Shown: positions 44,630 through 52,313, counted from the first letter of the stretch. The stretch: 64,000 nucleotides of DNA from an uncultured Lachnospiraceae bacterium (GCA_910576535.1 CAJTKK010000001.1:186001-250000); one strand, 5' to 3'. Numbers and translations are program-made. The notes: generated from the sequence alone by a model not told the origin.

Positions 44630-45766
44630 CTATCCCACCGGAACAACATATGCCCTTCCGTAATTTTCTCTATGGTAATAAATCAGCTCCTTTGTCTCCT
44701 GATTCATCACAATGCTCCATTCTGTAGATTGGGAGTCACCAAAATTATCTTTGCTCACACGCTCCAGTGCATCCCGCACTTCTGTTTCTGTCATCTCCCT
44801 CTGTTCTTCCAATGTCCTGGTAAGGATTTCATACCGGGTATGGGACTGGGCGGTACCGATTCCCTGTTTTTCTCCCGGAGCCAGATAAAAGTTCGTGACA
44901 ACGGGCGTCTCGATCGCAACCATTTCATGATCCACATATTCCACTGCCACGCTCCGGCCGTCCGCATCTGCTATAGCCAGATGCACCATCATTCCCATAG
45001 AACTGTGAAAATCATATTGCTGTAAGAGTTCCAGCGCTTCTTCCACATCTGCCGCCCGATCAAGCAATAGCCGGACTGCTGTTGTAGTGGTGAGATCCGG
45101 CTTTCCGCTGTCCTGGCTGATGCCTGGCGAGTCCTGAATCATGTTCACAGAAACCGCCAGCCCTTTTTCATTCATGCCATCTAACGGTGCATACAGGGAG
45201 ACAAAAGCCTGCGCCGAATCCGGTAACTGTGAAAAGTCCACTCCCCCTGCCCGGATAAAATCCATGTTTACCGTTGAAACGGAAGAATACCCGTTTTCCG
45301 GTCTGGCGCTGACTATCCATCCATGACAGGTATTCCAGTCAAAATTTCTTCCGAACAGGTATCCTCCTGTCTGGTTTTTTACCGATAGGGTACTGCATCC
45401 GAAAGGGCTTCCTTCCACATGGATTTCCTGATCCAGCAGAGAAGTGATATATGCTGCAACATCCGCATCCGAGTCCGCTCCTCCCTGCTCTAAAAATGCG
45501 TCAAATCCATATTCCCCTTCATATCGGACGATTGACAGCCCGGTTTCCAGTTCCCTGACCTCAGATGTTGGTGCAATCCGGATTGCATTTTGGTCTCTGC
45601 TTTCTTTTCCGTTCACCGTCTCTTCTTTGACTGCTTCTTCCTCTGCCCTGCTTTTCTCGTTATGGCTGTTTATCTCTGTCCGCTCACCAAAATCTTTTCC
45701 GCATCCTGACATCAGGCCCGATACTCCCAGCGCAAGCAGCAGACATATATAGAATCTTTTTTTCAT
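44630..45766 (-). CDS. Ntn hydrolase lipoprotein, linear amide C-N hydrolase (choloylglycine hydrolase-like)
   Basis: About 378 residues. A lipoprotein signal with lipobox LMSGC lies at the N-terminus, then a charged linker to about residue 65. The hydrolase domain has the predicted nucleophile in PFGCSTLSVKNQ followed by YLFGRNFDWNTCHG, the Cys...FGRNxDW pattern of the C59/C45-like Ntn family, plus MNEKGLAVSVNM and the late MNQETKELIYYHRENYG. Relatives deconjugate bile acids, penicillins or N-acyl amines. The nucleophile must be exposed by cleavage, since it is internal. Start is uncertain: ATG at 45778 is one base from AAGGAG, ATG at 45766 is 13 bases away. First gene of the operon driven by sites B and E. 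Confidence 0.86.
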   Translation of the reverse strand: MKKRFYICLLLALGVSGLMSGCGKDFGERTEINSHNEKSRAEEEAVKEETVNGKESRDQNAIRIAPTSEVRELETGLSIVRYEGEYGFDAFLEQGGADSDADVAAYITSLLDQEIHVEGSPFGCSTLSVKNQTGGYLFGRNFDWNTCHGWIVSARPENGYSSVSTVNMDFIRAGGVDFSQLPDSAQAFVSLYAPLDGMNEKGLAVSVNMIQDSPGISQDSGKPDLTTTTAVRLLLDRAADVEEALELLQQYDFHSSMGMMVHLAIADADGRSVAVEYVDHEMVAIETPVVTNFYLAPGEKQGIGTAQSHTRYEILTRTLEEQREMTETEVRDALERVSKDNFGDSQSTEWSIVMNQETKELIYYHRENYGRAYVVPVG

Positions 45767-45820
45767 TTTTATAACCATGCTCCTTTCCAAACCCCGGAGA
45801 CTTTAGTGCGAAACACAAAC

Positions 45821-45841
45821 TTGCGAAACGCAATCTTGCGT
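45821..45841. repeat. Overlapping alternative hairpins before the Ntn-hydrolase gene
   Basis: TTGCG-AAA-CGCAA (45821-45833) and ACGCAA-TC-TTGCGT (45828-45841) share bases 45828-45833, so only one can form at a time. They lie in the leader about 60 bases before the start codon. Confidence 0.5.
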
Positions 45842-45894
45842 AGCACAAATCTTCCCCTCCCTCTCTGTGTCTGTGACTATACTTTACCTGTCTC

Positions 45895-45956
45895 AGATAA
45901 CATCCAGCTAACAGAAAAATAAACAATTTCTAAATGAATTCTTGCAGATTTCTCAA
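45895..45956 (-). promoter_or_regulatory. Promoter with response-regulator-type direct repeats (site E)
   Basis: Minus strand TTTAGAAATTG plus TTTA (45934-45920), 23 bases from the second repeat to the -10 TTATCT (45900-45895). 45915-45956 is base-for-base identical to 37736-37777. It is the promoter nearer to the Ntn-hydrolase operon. Confidence 0.72.
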
Positions 45957-45983
45957 TTCCTTTTGTTTTCCAATCCTGAATAT

Positions 45984-46050
45984 ATCGTAACAAGATAGCA
46001 TATAAATAACAAATACTTATACTTTATGTATTTGACTATGAATTATCTAT
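45984..46050 (-). promoter_or_regulatory. LysR-type promoter/operator (site B)
   Basis: Minus strand -35 TTGTTA (46012-46007), 17-bp spacer, -10 TACGAT (45989-45984). Box overlapping the -35 at 46006-46020 and a distal box at 46036-46050 with T-N11-A retained but a less symmetric left arm. Centres are 30 bp apart, as in sites A and C. It lies upstream of site E, giving the operon two promoters. No gene in 46051-46216. Confidence 0.68.
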
Positions 46051-46216
46051 ATAATTTTATTATATTTATCACCTGTCCATAAAAGCATCCGTCCACGCAA
46101 AAATACCAGTTTGACATAAACAGCAGAATTCTATCTGTCACTCACGCCAAACTGGTATTTTCAGCAATTTAGAATATTTCCTGTTCTGAAACAACCAATT
46201 TTACATACTTTCATTC

Positions 46217-46975
46217 TCAGCACAATGCACATATGTAAGCATCCTCATCCACCGGTTCCAGCCATTCATTGGAACCTTCTTCTGCCGGAACCTCAACAGC
46301 TAAATGAGAAAACCAACTGTAAGGCGTCGCCCCATGCCAATGTTTTACGCCTGCCGGAATATTCACTACATCGCCGGGAAATAATTCCTGCGCTTTTTTC
46401 CCCCACTCCTGATAATACCCCCGGCCACTGATACAAATCAGAATCTGTCCTCCCCCGCTCTTTGCATGATGGATATGCCAGTTGTTGCGACAGCCCGGTT
46501 CAAAGGTCACATTAAAAATCCCGACCTGATTGGCAGAAATGGGAGCCAGATAGCTTTGCCCGGTAAAATACTGTGCAAACGCATCATTGGACTTTCCTAT
46601 GGGAAACAGCATGGACGCTGCATGTGCGGACTTCGCATCCGCTTCGGAACCTTCTTCTGCCCAGACTTCCTTCGCCATCCGAAATGCTGCCCATGCCTTG
46701 GGCCATCCGGCATAAAAAGCCGCATGGGTTAGTATCTCCGCGATTTCCGTTCTGGTAATTCCATTCTGTTTCGCACTGGCCAGATGGAACTGAAAAGAAG
46801 AATCCACAAGCCCCTGAGCCATAAGGGAAACCACTGTCACCAGGGAGCGGTCCCTCAAAGAAAGTTTATCTTCCCTGCTCCATACTTCTCCAAATAATAC
46901 ATCATCATTTAACTGTGCAAATTTCGGGGCAAATTCGCCCAGGGCATCTCTGCCTGCGGTCTGTTTTACTGCCAT
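46217..46975 (-). CDS. Carboxymuconolactone decarboxylase-cupin fusion protein
   Basis: 252 residues from the ATG at 46975, which has GAGG at 6 bases. The N-terminal 110 residues match the carboxymuconolactone decarboxylase/AhpD fold (FGEVWSREDKLSLRDRSLVT, EIAEILTHAAFYAGWPKAWA). The C-terminal 120 residues are a cupin (NNWHIHHAKSGGGQILICI, GRGYYQEWGKKAQELFPGD, GVKHWHGATP), with the metal-binding histidines present. Such fusions occur beside LysR regulators and flavodoxin-like reductases in gut Firmicutes. A redox or decarboxylation role is possible; substrate unknown. Separate from the Ntn operon downstream and preceded by a long hairpin leader. Confidence 0.9.
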   Translation of the reverse strand: MAVKQTAGRDALGEFAPKFAQLNDDVLFGEVWSREDKLSLRDRSLVTVVSLMAQGLVDSSFQFHLASAKQNGITRTEIAEILTHAAFYAGWPKAWAAFRMAKEVWAEEGSEADAKSAHAASMLFPIGKSNDAFAQYFTGQSYLAPISANQVGIFNVTFEPGCRNNWHIHHAKSGGGQILICISGRGYYQEWGKKAQELFPGDVVNIPAGVKHWHGATPYSWFSHLAVEVPAEEGSNEWLEPVDEDAYICALC

Positions 46976-47011
46976 TTTTAACCTCATTTCTGCGCGGCTT
47001 TTTGCGTATGT

Positions 47012-47069
47012 CAAGTTTGTGGGGCCGCGCAGACACAAACTTGGGATTGAAAATTTTCAATTTTCAATC
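47012..47069. repeat. Two perfect hairpins before the CMD-cupin gene
   Basis: CAAGTTTGTG (47012-47021) pairs with CACAAACTTG (47034-47043), and GATTGAAAAT (47045-47054) pairs with ATTTTCAATC (47060-47069). The first matches the hairpin at 35204-35232 with one compensated base pair changed (A-T to G-C). 47070-47275 holds no gene I can support. Confidence 0.72.
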
Positions 47070-47275
47070 TTTCCTCCTTATCATCCATATCATTTTCTAA
47101 AATCTTATATCCAACTGGGCTGTTCCTTTTTGTTACTGCATATTTACTGTGAAAGTTCAGCGCTCCGTCACTGAACTGTGCGAAAACGGGGGCGCGAAGC
47201 GACATCTTCCATATCCGTTTTCTGCACATCCCCCGGAGGGTTTACAGGAATCCCCTTTCATTCATGGTGATGCCC

Positions 47276-47550
47276 TCAGCGGGGCATGGAGGTTACCGTA
47301 AAGAATTCTGCCAGTCTGTCAAAGAGGATACGGTCTCTTCGGTCATATAGGTCGATATGCTCCGCATCCTCCACAACCAGCATTTCCTTCAGTTCTAAGT
47401 CCTACTCATAAGCTGCATCACTGAAAAACCGGGAATGTGCCCTGTCTCCCACCACAAACAAAATCAGACGGATTCTGGTATCGCATTGTTCCGCAGAAAG
47501 CGTAAAACCACCGGAACCGCAAATACCGATCGCACCGAACTTTCCATACC
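47276..47550 (-). pseudogene. Alpha/beta hydrolase remnant
   Basis: On the minus strand right after the response-regulator stop, the frame reads GAIGICGSGGFTLSAEQ (nucleophile-elbow type segment) then TRIRLILFVVGDRAH, FFSDAAYE, an in-frame TAG, and ELKEMLVVEDAEHIDLYDR with FDRLAEFFT, the typical C-terminal end of YcjY-like hydrolases with the histidine region. The N-terminal half and the central part are missing, so the gene is dead. Confidence 0.7.
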
Positions 47551-47551
47551 C

Positions 47552-48250
47552 TTAATCAATCCGAAACCGATAGCCTGCTCCCCATACGGTCTCAATAAAC
47601 TGATTCTTTGATTCGTTTTTCCCCAGTTTATCCCGCAGGCGGTTGATATGTACCGTCACGGTTGCCGCATCTCCCAGAGAGTCCATCCCCCACACCCGGT
47701 CGAACAGGGTATCCTTTGAGAACACCAGATTGGGATTTTCTGCCAGGAACAACAGCAGCTCAAATTCCTTGTTGACCAGTATGGCTTCCTTTTTATCCAG
47801 ATAGACTCTCCTTGATTTCGGCAGGATCGTCAGGTTCCGGTAGGTAATCTCTGTCTCCTGCTGTTCCTCTTCCTCCGTGGAGGAAAGCAGGCTATGAATA
47901 TAGATATGGGATTTTACCCTGGCCACCAGCTCCGTAGGGCTGAAAGGCTTTACCAGATAATCGTCCGCCCCCAGTCCCAATCCCCGGATTTTGTCGATAT
48001 CCTCTTTTTTGGCTGTCACCATAATGATAGGCAGCCGAAGACTCTTTCGCAGCTCCCGGCAGACGTCAAACCCTGTTTTGCCGGGGAGCATCACATCTAA
48101 CAGAATGGCGTCATATTTTTCTGTTTTTGCCTTTTGCTCTCCTGTGATTCCGTCAAAGGCCAGATCCGTCTCATATCCATTCGCTTCCAGATAGTCCCTC
48201 TCCAATTCCGCAATCAGCTCATCGTCCTCTATAATCAGTATCCTCTCCAT
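47552..48250 (-). CDS. OmpR-family response regulator
   Basis: 232 residues. Receiver domain with acidic pocket IIEDDE, phosphoacceptor Asp52 in ILLDVMLPGKTGFD, and Thr/Lys switch residues in IIMVTAKKED. The C-terminal winged helix (about 135-232) has the DNA-binding end GDAATVTVHINRLRDKLGKN and TVWGAGYRFRID. It is the second gene of a kinase-regulator operon (45 bp after the kinase). It probably binds the TTTAGAAATTG repeats at three promoters in this island, including its own. Confidence 0.95.
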   Translation of the reverse strand: MERILIIEDDELIAELERDYLEANGYETDLAFDGITGEQKAKTEKYDAILLDVMLPGKTGFDVCRELRKSLRLPIIMVTAKKEDIDKIRGLGLGADDYLVKPFSPTELVARVKSHIYIHSLLSSTEEEEQQETEITYRNLTILPKSRRVYLDKKEAILVNKEFELLLFLAENPNLVFSKDTLFDRVWGMDSLGDAATVTVHINRLRDKLGKNESKNQFIETVWGAGYRFRID

Positions 48251-48294
48251 CGCAGGTGATTCCTTTCCCTAATTCTTCCTATATTTACAAGGTA

Positions 48295-49803
48295 TCATGG
48301 CACATAGCATTCCCTCTCTCCATCTATAACCGGAATGTTGATTATCACTGCAAGCCCTCCCCTGTTTTCTGCTCTTATGGTTCCTCCATGACCGAGGATG
48401 ATTTCTTTCACCACCGCCAGCCCAATGCCGCTTCCTTTTTCTGCGCTGTTCCTGGAATCATCCACCCGGTAGAAGCTGTCAAATATCTGTTCCAGACACT
48501 CCTTTGGCACTCCGGGGCCGTCATCCTGGAATACCAGCTCCAGGCAGTTCCCCTCCAGTTTCCTTTTCATGGAAATAAGGACTCTCGAGTTTTCTTTCTT
48601 CCGGTATCTCACCGTATTGGCAAACAGGTTATTAAAGATACGTTTAAATTCTTCTCTGTCCAGCCTGACCGAAAAACTGCCTTTCCCGCAGAAATATGCA
48701 ATCTGTACCTGCTGGTTTTCCATATCCGGACGCACAAGCTCCAGATACTTTTCCACATAATCTTTAAAATCCGTGTCCTCCATATGATACCGGAAACCGG
48801 CATCCAGTCTGCTGTATTCGGAAAGGCTGTCTACCAGGCTGACCAGATTCCCGGTCCTTGTCTTTATGGCCTGCAGGTAACGAAGCTGTTTTTCCGGTGT
48901 GTCTGCAATACCGTCTAAAAGTCCGTCCAGATATCCCATAATGGTAGTCAATGGCGTCCGCAGGTCATGGGAGATTCCAGTAATCAGATTCCGTCTGCGC
49001 TTTTCATCCTTCAGCCTCTGCTGTACAGATTCCTGCAAGTAGATGCGCATCTCATCAAAATCCCTGCACACCTGGCCAAACTCATCCTTTTTCTCATACT
49101 GCATAGGCGTATCCAGGTTTCCTTCCCGGATCTCTTTTGTGCCAAGGCTCAATTTCCCAAGAGATTTTAAAATACTGCCGGAAATCCACCAGGAAAGAAC
49201 ACCGTTGATACACACGGTCAGAGCTACAAAAAGAACCAGGATGCCGGCCAGATAACGCAGGATGCCGTTTTTCAGATAATTTACCATCGTTCCGTCGGTT
49301 TCCTGCGGGTGGACAGCCGTAATACAAAAAATACTTTCCCCGTGCCAAAAAGCGCTTTTGATCACGGACACCTCATACCGGCTGGCGGTCAGCATTTTTG
49401 CATAATCAATGGCATCTCCTGCCACAGACCGGGCCGTATCCATATCTTCTTCGGATAGGTTAGAATAGATTCTTTCTCCATCCTTTGTAATCATAAAACG
49501 GTAGCCCAGTCCGGACAGTTTATGTTCCAGATGTGTCATTTCATCACTATGCCGGATCTCTGCCTGGCAGCCATCCATTTCCGGACACTGTCCCCAGTTG
49601 TTTTCCCACAATTCCTGCTGGTAGTTATAGATCATGCTCTGGGCAAACTGCATTCCATTCTCATCGCTGTACATATCCATAAAAGTATGCCAGTAGCTCC
49701 CCAAAGAGGTATTCAGACACACAATGAGAACCACCGATGTAAACAGAATCGGTATCAGAACCATCATAATATTGGACAATCTGATTTTTTTCTTAATGGT
49801 CAC
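48295..49803 (-). CDS. Sensor histidine kinase
   Basis: 502 residues starting at a GTG (49803) with an AAGGAG about 10 bases upstream. Membrane helix about 9-31, an extracytoplasmic sensor of about 155 residues with two cysteines (QCPEMDGCQAE), membrane helix about 186-208, HAMP region, then HisKA with the phospho-histidine in GISHDLRTPLTTIMGYLDG and a HATPase_c domain (FANTVRYRKKEN, DDGPGVPKECLEQIFDSFYR, GSGIGLAVVK). First gene of the two-component operon, driven by a promoter carrying its regulator's presumed box. Confidence 0.95.
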   Translation of the reverse strand: MTIKKKIRLSNIMMVLIPILFTSVVLIVCLNTSLGSYWHTFMDMYSDENGMQFAQSMIYNYQQELWENNWGQCPEMDGCQAEIRHSDEMTHLEHKLSGLGYRFMITKDGERIYSNLSEEDMDTARSVAGDAIDYAKMLTASRYEVSVIKSAFWHGESIFCITAVHPQETDGTMVNYLKNGILRYLAGILVLFVALTVCINGVLSWWISGSILKSLGKLSLGTKEIREGNLDTPMQYEKKDEFGQVCRDFDEMRIYLQESVQQRLKDEKRRRNLITGISHDLRTPLTTIMGYLDGLLDGIADTPEKQLRYLQAIKTRTGNLVSLVDSLSEYSRLDAGFRYHMEDTDFKDYVEKYLELVRPDMENQQVQIAYFCGKGSFSVRLDREEFKRIFNNLFANTVRYRKKENSRVLISMKRKLEGNCLELVFQDDGPGVPKECLEQIFDSFYRVDDSRNSAEKGSGIGLAVVKEIILGHGGTIRAENRGGLAVIINIPVIDGERECYVP

Positions 49804-49875
49804 TTTCTATGTTCTCCTTTTCCTGCCGGCTTTCCATCCATTCACATTCCGCTCTGTATTCAGATTAGCATGGCA

Positions 49876-49915
49876 GGATAAAAGAATTCACAAGAATATC
49901 TAAACAATTTCTAAA
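49876..49915 (-). promoter_or_regulatory. Autoregulated promoter of the two-component operon (site F)
   Basis: Minus strand TTTAGAAATTG followed by TTTAGATATTC (49915 down), an 11-bp direct repeat, with the -10 TTATCC (49881-49876) 23 bases from the start of the second repeat, exactly as at sites D and E. Confidence 0.68.
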
Positions 49916-49947
49916 CTAAACTTTTTCCAAAGGTTTTCCGTAAAACG

Positions 49948-50487
49948 TCATACCTGCCTTCCCATTTCATGGGCTTTCTCCAAAGCGCTGTGTCCCTTTG
50001 CCATTCCCGGAGCGTCAACGCCGCCTGCAAAGATACATCCCGCAAGATATGCCTTCTCAAAGCAGGCAATAAATCCCTCCAGCCCTTTCTTCGCACCATC
50101 TATGGCATGTTCGTCCCCATCTGCCGCTGCCGCCAGAAGATACACTGCCCGATACGCATAATCTGCTGTATATAAAGGGTTTGCCCGATCAAGCAGAGTC
50201 TTCATCTGTCCGCTCATCTCATAATAGTAAACAGGCGTGGCAAAGACCAGTGCATCCGCATGCAGCATCTTTTCCACAATTTCACCGGCATCATCCCGGA
50301 TGACGCAATTCCCTGTTTTCTGGCAAGCCAGACAACCCCTGCAGAATCCAATGGTTTTATCTTTCAGGCTCACTTTTTCCACTTTATGGCCCGCTTCTCT
50401 GGCGCCGTTCATAAAAGCCTCTGCCAACAAATCCGAATTACTGTCCGCTCTCAGGCTGGTTGAAACCACTAATATTTTTTTACTCAT
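49948..50487 (-). CDS. Flavodoxin-like NAD(P)H-dependent oxidoreductase
   Basis: 179 residues. The N-terminus KKILVVSTSLRADSNSD is the FMN-phosphate loop; GFCRGCLACQKTGNCVIRDD is a cysteine-rich segment seen in iron-sulfur flavoprotein-like reductases; ALVFATPVYYYEMSGQMKTLLDR is the isoalloxazine-binding loop. Reduces quinones, nitro compounds or other small electron acceptors. It follows the small protein gene by 25 bp in an operon behind LysR site C. Confidence 0.92.
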   Translation of the reverse strand: MSKKILVVSTSLRADSNSDLLAEAFMNGAREAGHKVEKVSLKDKTIGFCRGCLACQKTGNCVIRDDAGEIVEKMLHADALVFATPVYYYEMSGQMKTLLDRANPLYTADYAYRAVYLLAAAADGDEHAIDGAKKGLEGFIACFEKAYLAGCIFAGGVDAPGMAKGHSALEKAHEMGRQV

Positions 50488-50512
50488 TTTCTCTTCCTTC
50501 TTCCTTTTAAAA

Positions 50513-50752
50513 TTATCTTCTTCCTGCCGGTTTTCCCTGAATCTGATAGATCAGATAATCCAGGCAGGAAATTCTTTTTTCATCTGTGTGTACTCTGCCA
50601 AGCAGATATTCCCTCTGATGTTCTAACAGTTCCAACTGCTTCGTCTGCTGCCCCTTGTCAAACCATCCCAGAAAATCCCGGATCATTTCGTTTTCACATC
50701 CGGCATCTTCCAGATTCTGTATAACGGATTCCCTGCTACCTATAGCTATCAT
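50513..50752 (-). CDS. Small helical protein of unknown function
   Basis: 79 residues from the ATG at 50752. The open frame extends to 50908, but that part translates a hairpin-rich leader, and a purine-rich GAGGGGGTGCAGGA precedes the inner ATG. The sequence is mostly helical, with LLEHQREYLLGRVHTDEKRI and SCLDYLIYQIQ reminiscent of the C-terminal dimerisation helix of MerR-type regulators, but no DNA-binding domain. I do not know its function. Position between the divergent lysR gene and the flavodoxin-like reductase suggests an accessory regulatory or redox role. Confidence 0.7.
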   Translation of the reverse strand: MIAIGSRESVIQNLEDAGCENEMIRDFLGWFDKGQQTKQLELLEHQREYLLGRVHTDEKRISCLDYLIYQIQGKPAGRR

Positions 50753-50801
50753 TCCTGCACCCCCTCTGATGTATTTGGTAATTTTCGCAGACAATGGCGC
50801 T

Positions 50802-50925
50802 GTGTGCCAGCGGCACACGTCTAGCGCGGCTTGAAGCGGAGCGAAGCCCAAAACATGCTTGCTTAACGCTTCCCTTTCCCCTATTGGCAACTGCCCCAAA
50901 GTCAGCAACTACACAGCTTGCTGTG
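50802..50925. repeat. Hairpins in the leader of the small protein-reductase operon
   Basis: GTGTGCC-AGC-GGCACAC (50802-50818) and CACAGC-TT-GCTGTG (50912-50925) are perfect inverted repeats between the site C start point and the small-protein gene. Neither has a terminator-like T-run. Confidence 0.6.
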
Positions 50926-50939
50926 AAACTGCTGATTTC

Positions 50940-51006
50940 ACTATAAATCCATATATAAAAAATAGCAAATATTTATATATAATCTATTTTCATAGTTGAA
51001 ACCTAT
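50940..51006 (-). promoter_or_regulatory. LysR-type promoter/operator between divergent genes (site C)
   Basis: Minus strand -35 TTGCTA (50968-50963), 17-bp spacer, -10 TATAGT (50945-50940). Boxes ATAG-N7-TTAT at 50962-50976 and a perfect ATAG-N7-CTAT at 50992-51006, centres 30 bp apart. It lies between the lysR gene (plus strand) and the reductase operon (minus strand), the classic LysR arrangement. Confidence 0.8.
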
Positions 51007-51113
51007 TGATATTTATGTTAGGATTTTTTTACGGAATCGTACATAAGCCTGGAAAAGCATATGGCATCTTCAAACGTAACAGACACCAAAAACAGACAAG
51101 AAGGCGAGCAAAG

Positions 51114-51163
51114 TTTGAAAGTAAACTTTCAAATATGGATTGGTATGCGCACTCAAGTGCGCA
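51114..51163. repeat. Two perfect hairpins before the lysR start
   Basis: TTTGAAAG-TAAA-CTTTCAAA (51114-51133) and TGCGCACT-CA-AGTGCGCA (51146-51163). The second ends 12 bases before the ATG and immediately precedes the AAGGGG ribosome site. Confidence 0.72.
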
Positions 51164-51175
51164 AGGGGTATAAAC

Positions 51176-52075
51176 ATGGAAATACGGGTACTTCAATATT
51201 TTCTTGCCATTGCAAGAGAACAGAGCATTATACGGGCTGCTGAGTCCCTTCATCTCTCACAGCCAACTCTTTCCACACAGATTAAAAACATGGAAGAGGA
51301 ACTGGGAAAACAACTGCTGATTCGCGGCACAAAAGGTTCCCGCAAGGTTACACTGACAGAAGAAGGAATGATTCTCAGGAAAAGAGCGGAGGAAATTCTG
51401 GATCTGGTAAAGAAAACAGAACATGAGATTACCTGCTCCGACAACGTGGTGATCGGAGATGTCTACATCGGTGCCGGAGAAACCGATGGAATGCGTCTGC
51501 TGGCAAAAGCCGCCGGAAACTTAAAAAAACTTTATCCGGGAATCCATTACCATATTTCCAGCGGCAATGCTGTCTTTGTCAAAGAACAGCTGGATAAAGG
51601 ATTGATTGATTTTGGAATGATATTCCAAACGCCAGATACGAACAAATATGAGGCATTGAAACTCCCGTCAAAGGATATCTGGGGTGTCCTGATGCGAAAA
51701 GACTCTCCTCTGGCAGAAAAAGAATCGGTCTCTCCGGAAGACCTGTGGAACCAACCATTGCTGATATCACAGCAGGAAACAGAGGGCGGGAGAATCTCCC
51801 GATGGATGAAACGCAGCCTCTCGGAACTGGATATTATTATGACTTATAATCTGTTATTCAACGCTTCCCTGCTTGTGGAAGAAGGACTTGGATATGCCAT
51901 CTGCTTTGACAGGATTATCAATACTTCCGGTGACAGCAGGCTTTGTTTCCGTCCTCTGACACCCACAATCGAAATCGAAATGTATATGATCTGGAAAAAA
52001 TATCAGGTCTTTTCCAAAGCTGCTGAAAAATTTTTGATGATGATGCAAGAGAATATAAACACTCTTTCACCATAA
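51176..52075 (+). CDS. LysR-family transcriptional regulator
   Basis: 299 residues from the ATG at 51176 (MEIRVLQYFLAIAREQS); the longer frame to 51140 translates a hairpin. The N-terminal winged helix has AAESLHLSQPTLSTQIKNME with the LysR-specific pattern, then a linker helix and the two-lobed effector domain (DVYIGAGETDGMRLLAKAA, DFGMIFQTPDT, LVEEGLGYAICFDRII). It is divergent from the small protein-flavodoxin operon. It is the natural candidate to bind sites A, B and C, which share identical geometry. Confidence 0.94.
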   Translation: MEIRVLQYFLAIAREQSIIRAAESLHLSQPTLSTQIKNMEEELGKQLLIRGTKGSRKVTLTEEGMILRKRAEEILDLVKKTEHEITCSDNVVIGDVYIGAGETDGMRLLAKAAGNLKKLYPGIHYHISSGNAVFVKEQLDKGLIDFGMIFQTPDTNKYEALKLPSKDIWGVLMRKDSPLAEKESVSPEDLWNQPLLISQQETEGGRISRWMKRSLSELDIIMTYNLLFNASLLVEEGLGYAICFDRIINTSGDSRLCFRPLTPTIEIEMYMIWKKYQVFSKAAEKFLMMMQENINTLSP

Positions 52076-52164
52076 CGTGTTTTATTTGTTCATGTTTAAA
52101 CTGAAATATATGTTCATTCCACTTTTTTAATTTCATTCGTACAATCTTATTGGGAGGTGAACAT

Positions 52165-52275
52165 ATAGCGGAAAGTAAACATGAACATTTTGGTCTTGCA
52201 ATAAAAAATGCGCGTATAAATTGTGGTTTAACACAGGAGGCGCTGGCAGAATTATGTTGCAAAAGCAATAAATAG
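52165..52275 (+). pseudogene. XRE-family regulator remnant with lost start codon
   Basis: A GGAGGTG ribosome site at 52154-52160 is followed, where an ATG is expected, by ATA (52165), then a frame reading AESKHEHFGLAIKNARINCG and LTQEALAELCCKSNK before a stop. This is the first two helices of an XRE helix-turn-helix protein, cut short. The surrounding 52076-52432 shows nothing else except the hairpin at 52272-52313. Confidence 0.65.
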
Positions 52276-52313
52276 AGAGCCATTTCCTAACTCTTTAGAA
52301 AATGGCCCTCTAT
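52272..52313. terminator. Hairpin after the XRE remnant
   Basis: ATAGAG-A-GCCATTT pairs with AAATGGC-C-CTCTAT with one internal mismatch and a 14-base loop. No long T-run follows, so terminator function is uncertain. Confidence 0.4.

Noticed and set aside
47011..47229. 73-codon minus-strand frame upstream of the CMD-cupin gene
   Set aside because: It runs across the hairpin region, has no recognisable domain and no good ribosome site.
50753..50908. N-terminal 52 codons of the small-protein frame
   Set aside because: This stretch is a leader with perfect hairpins and the residues look like translated repeats.
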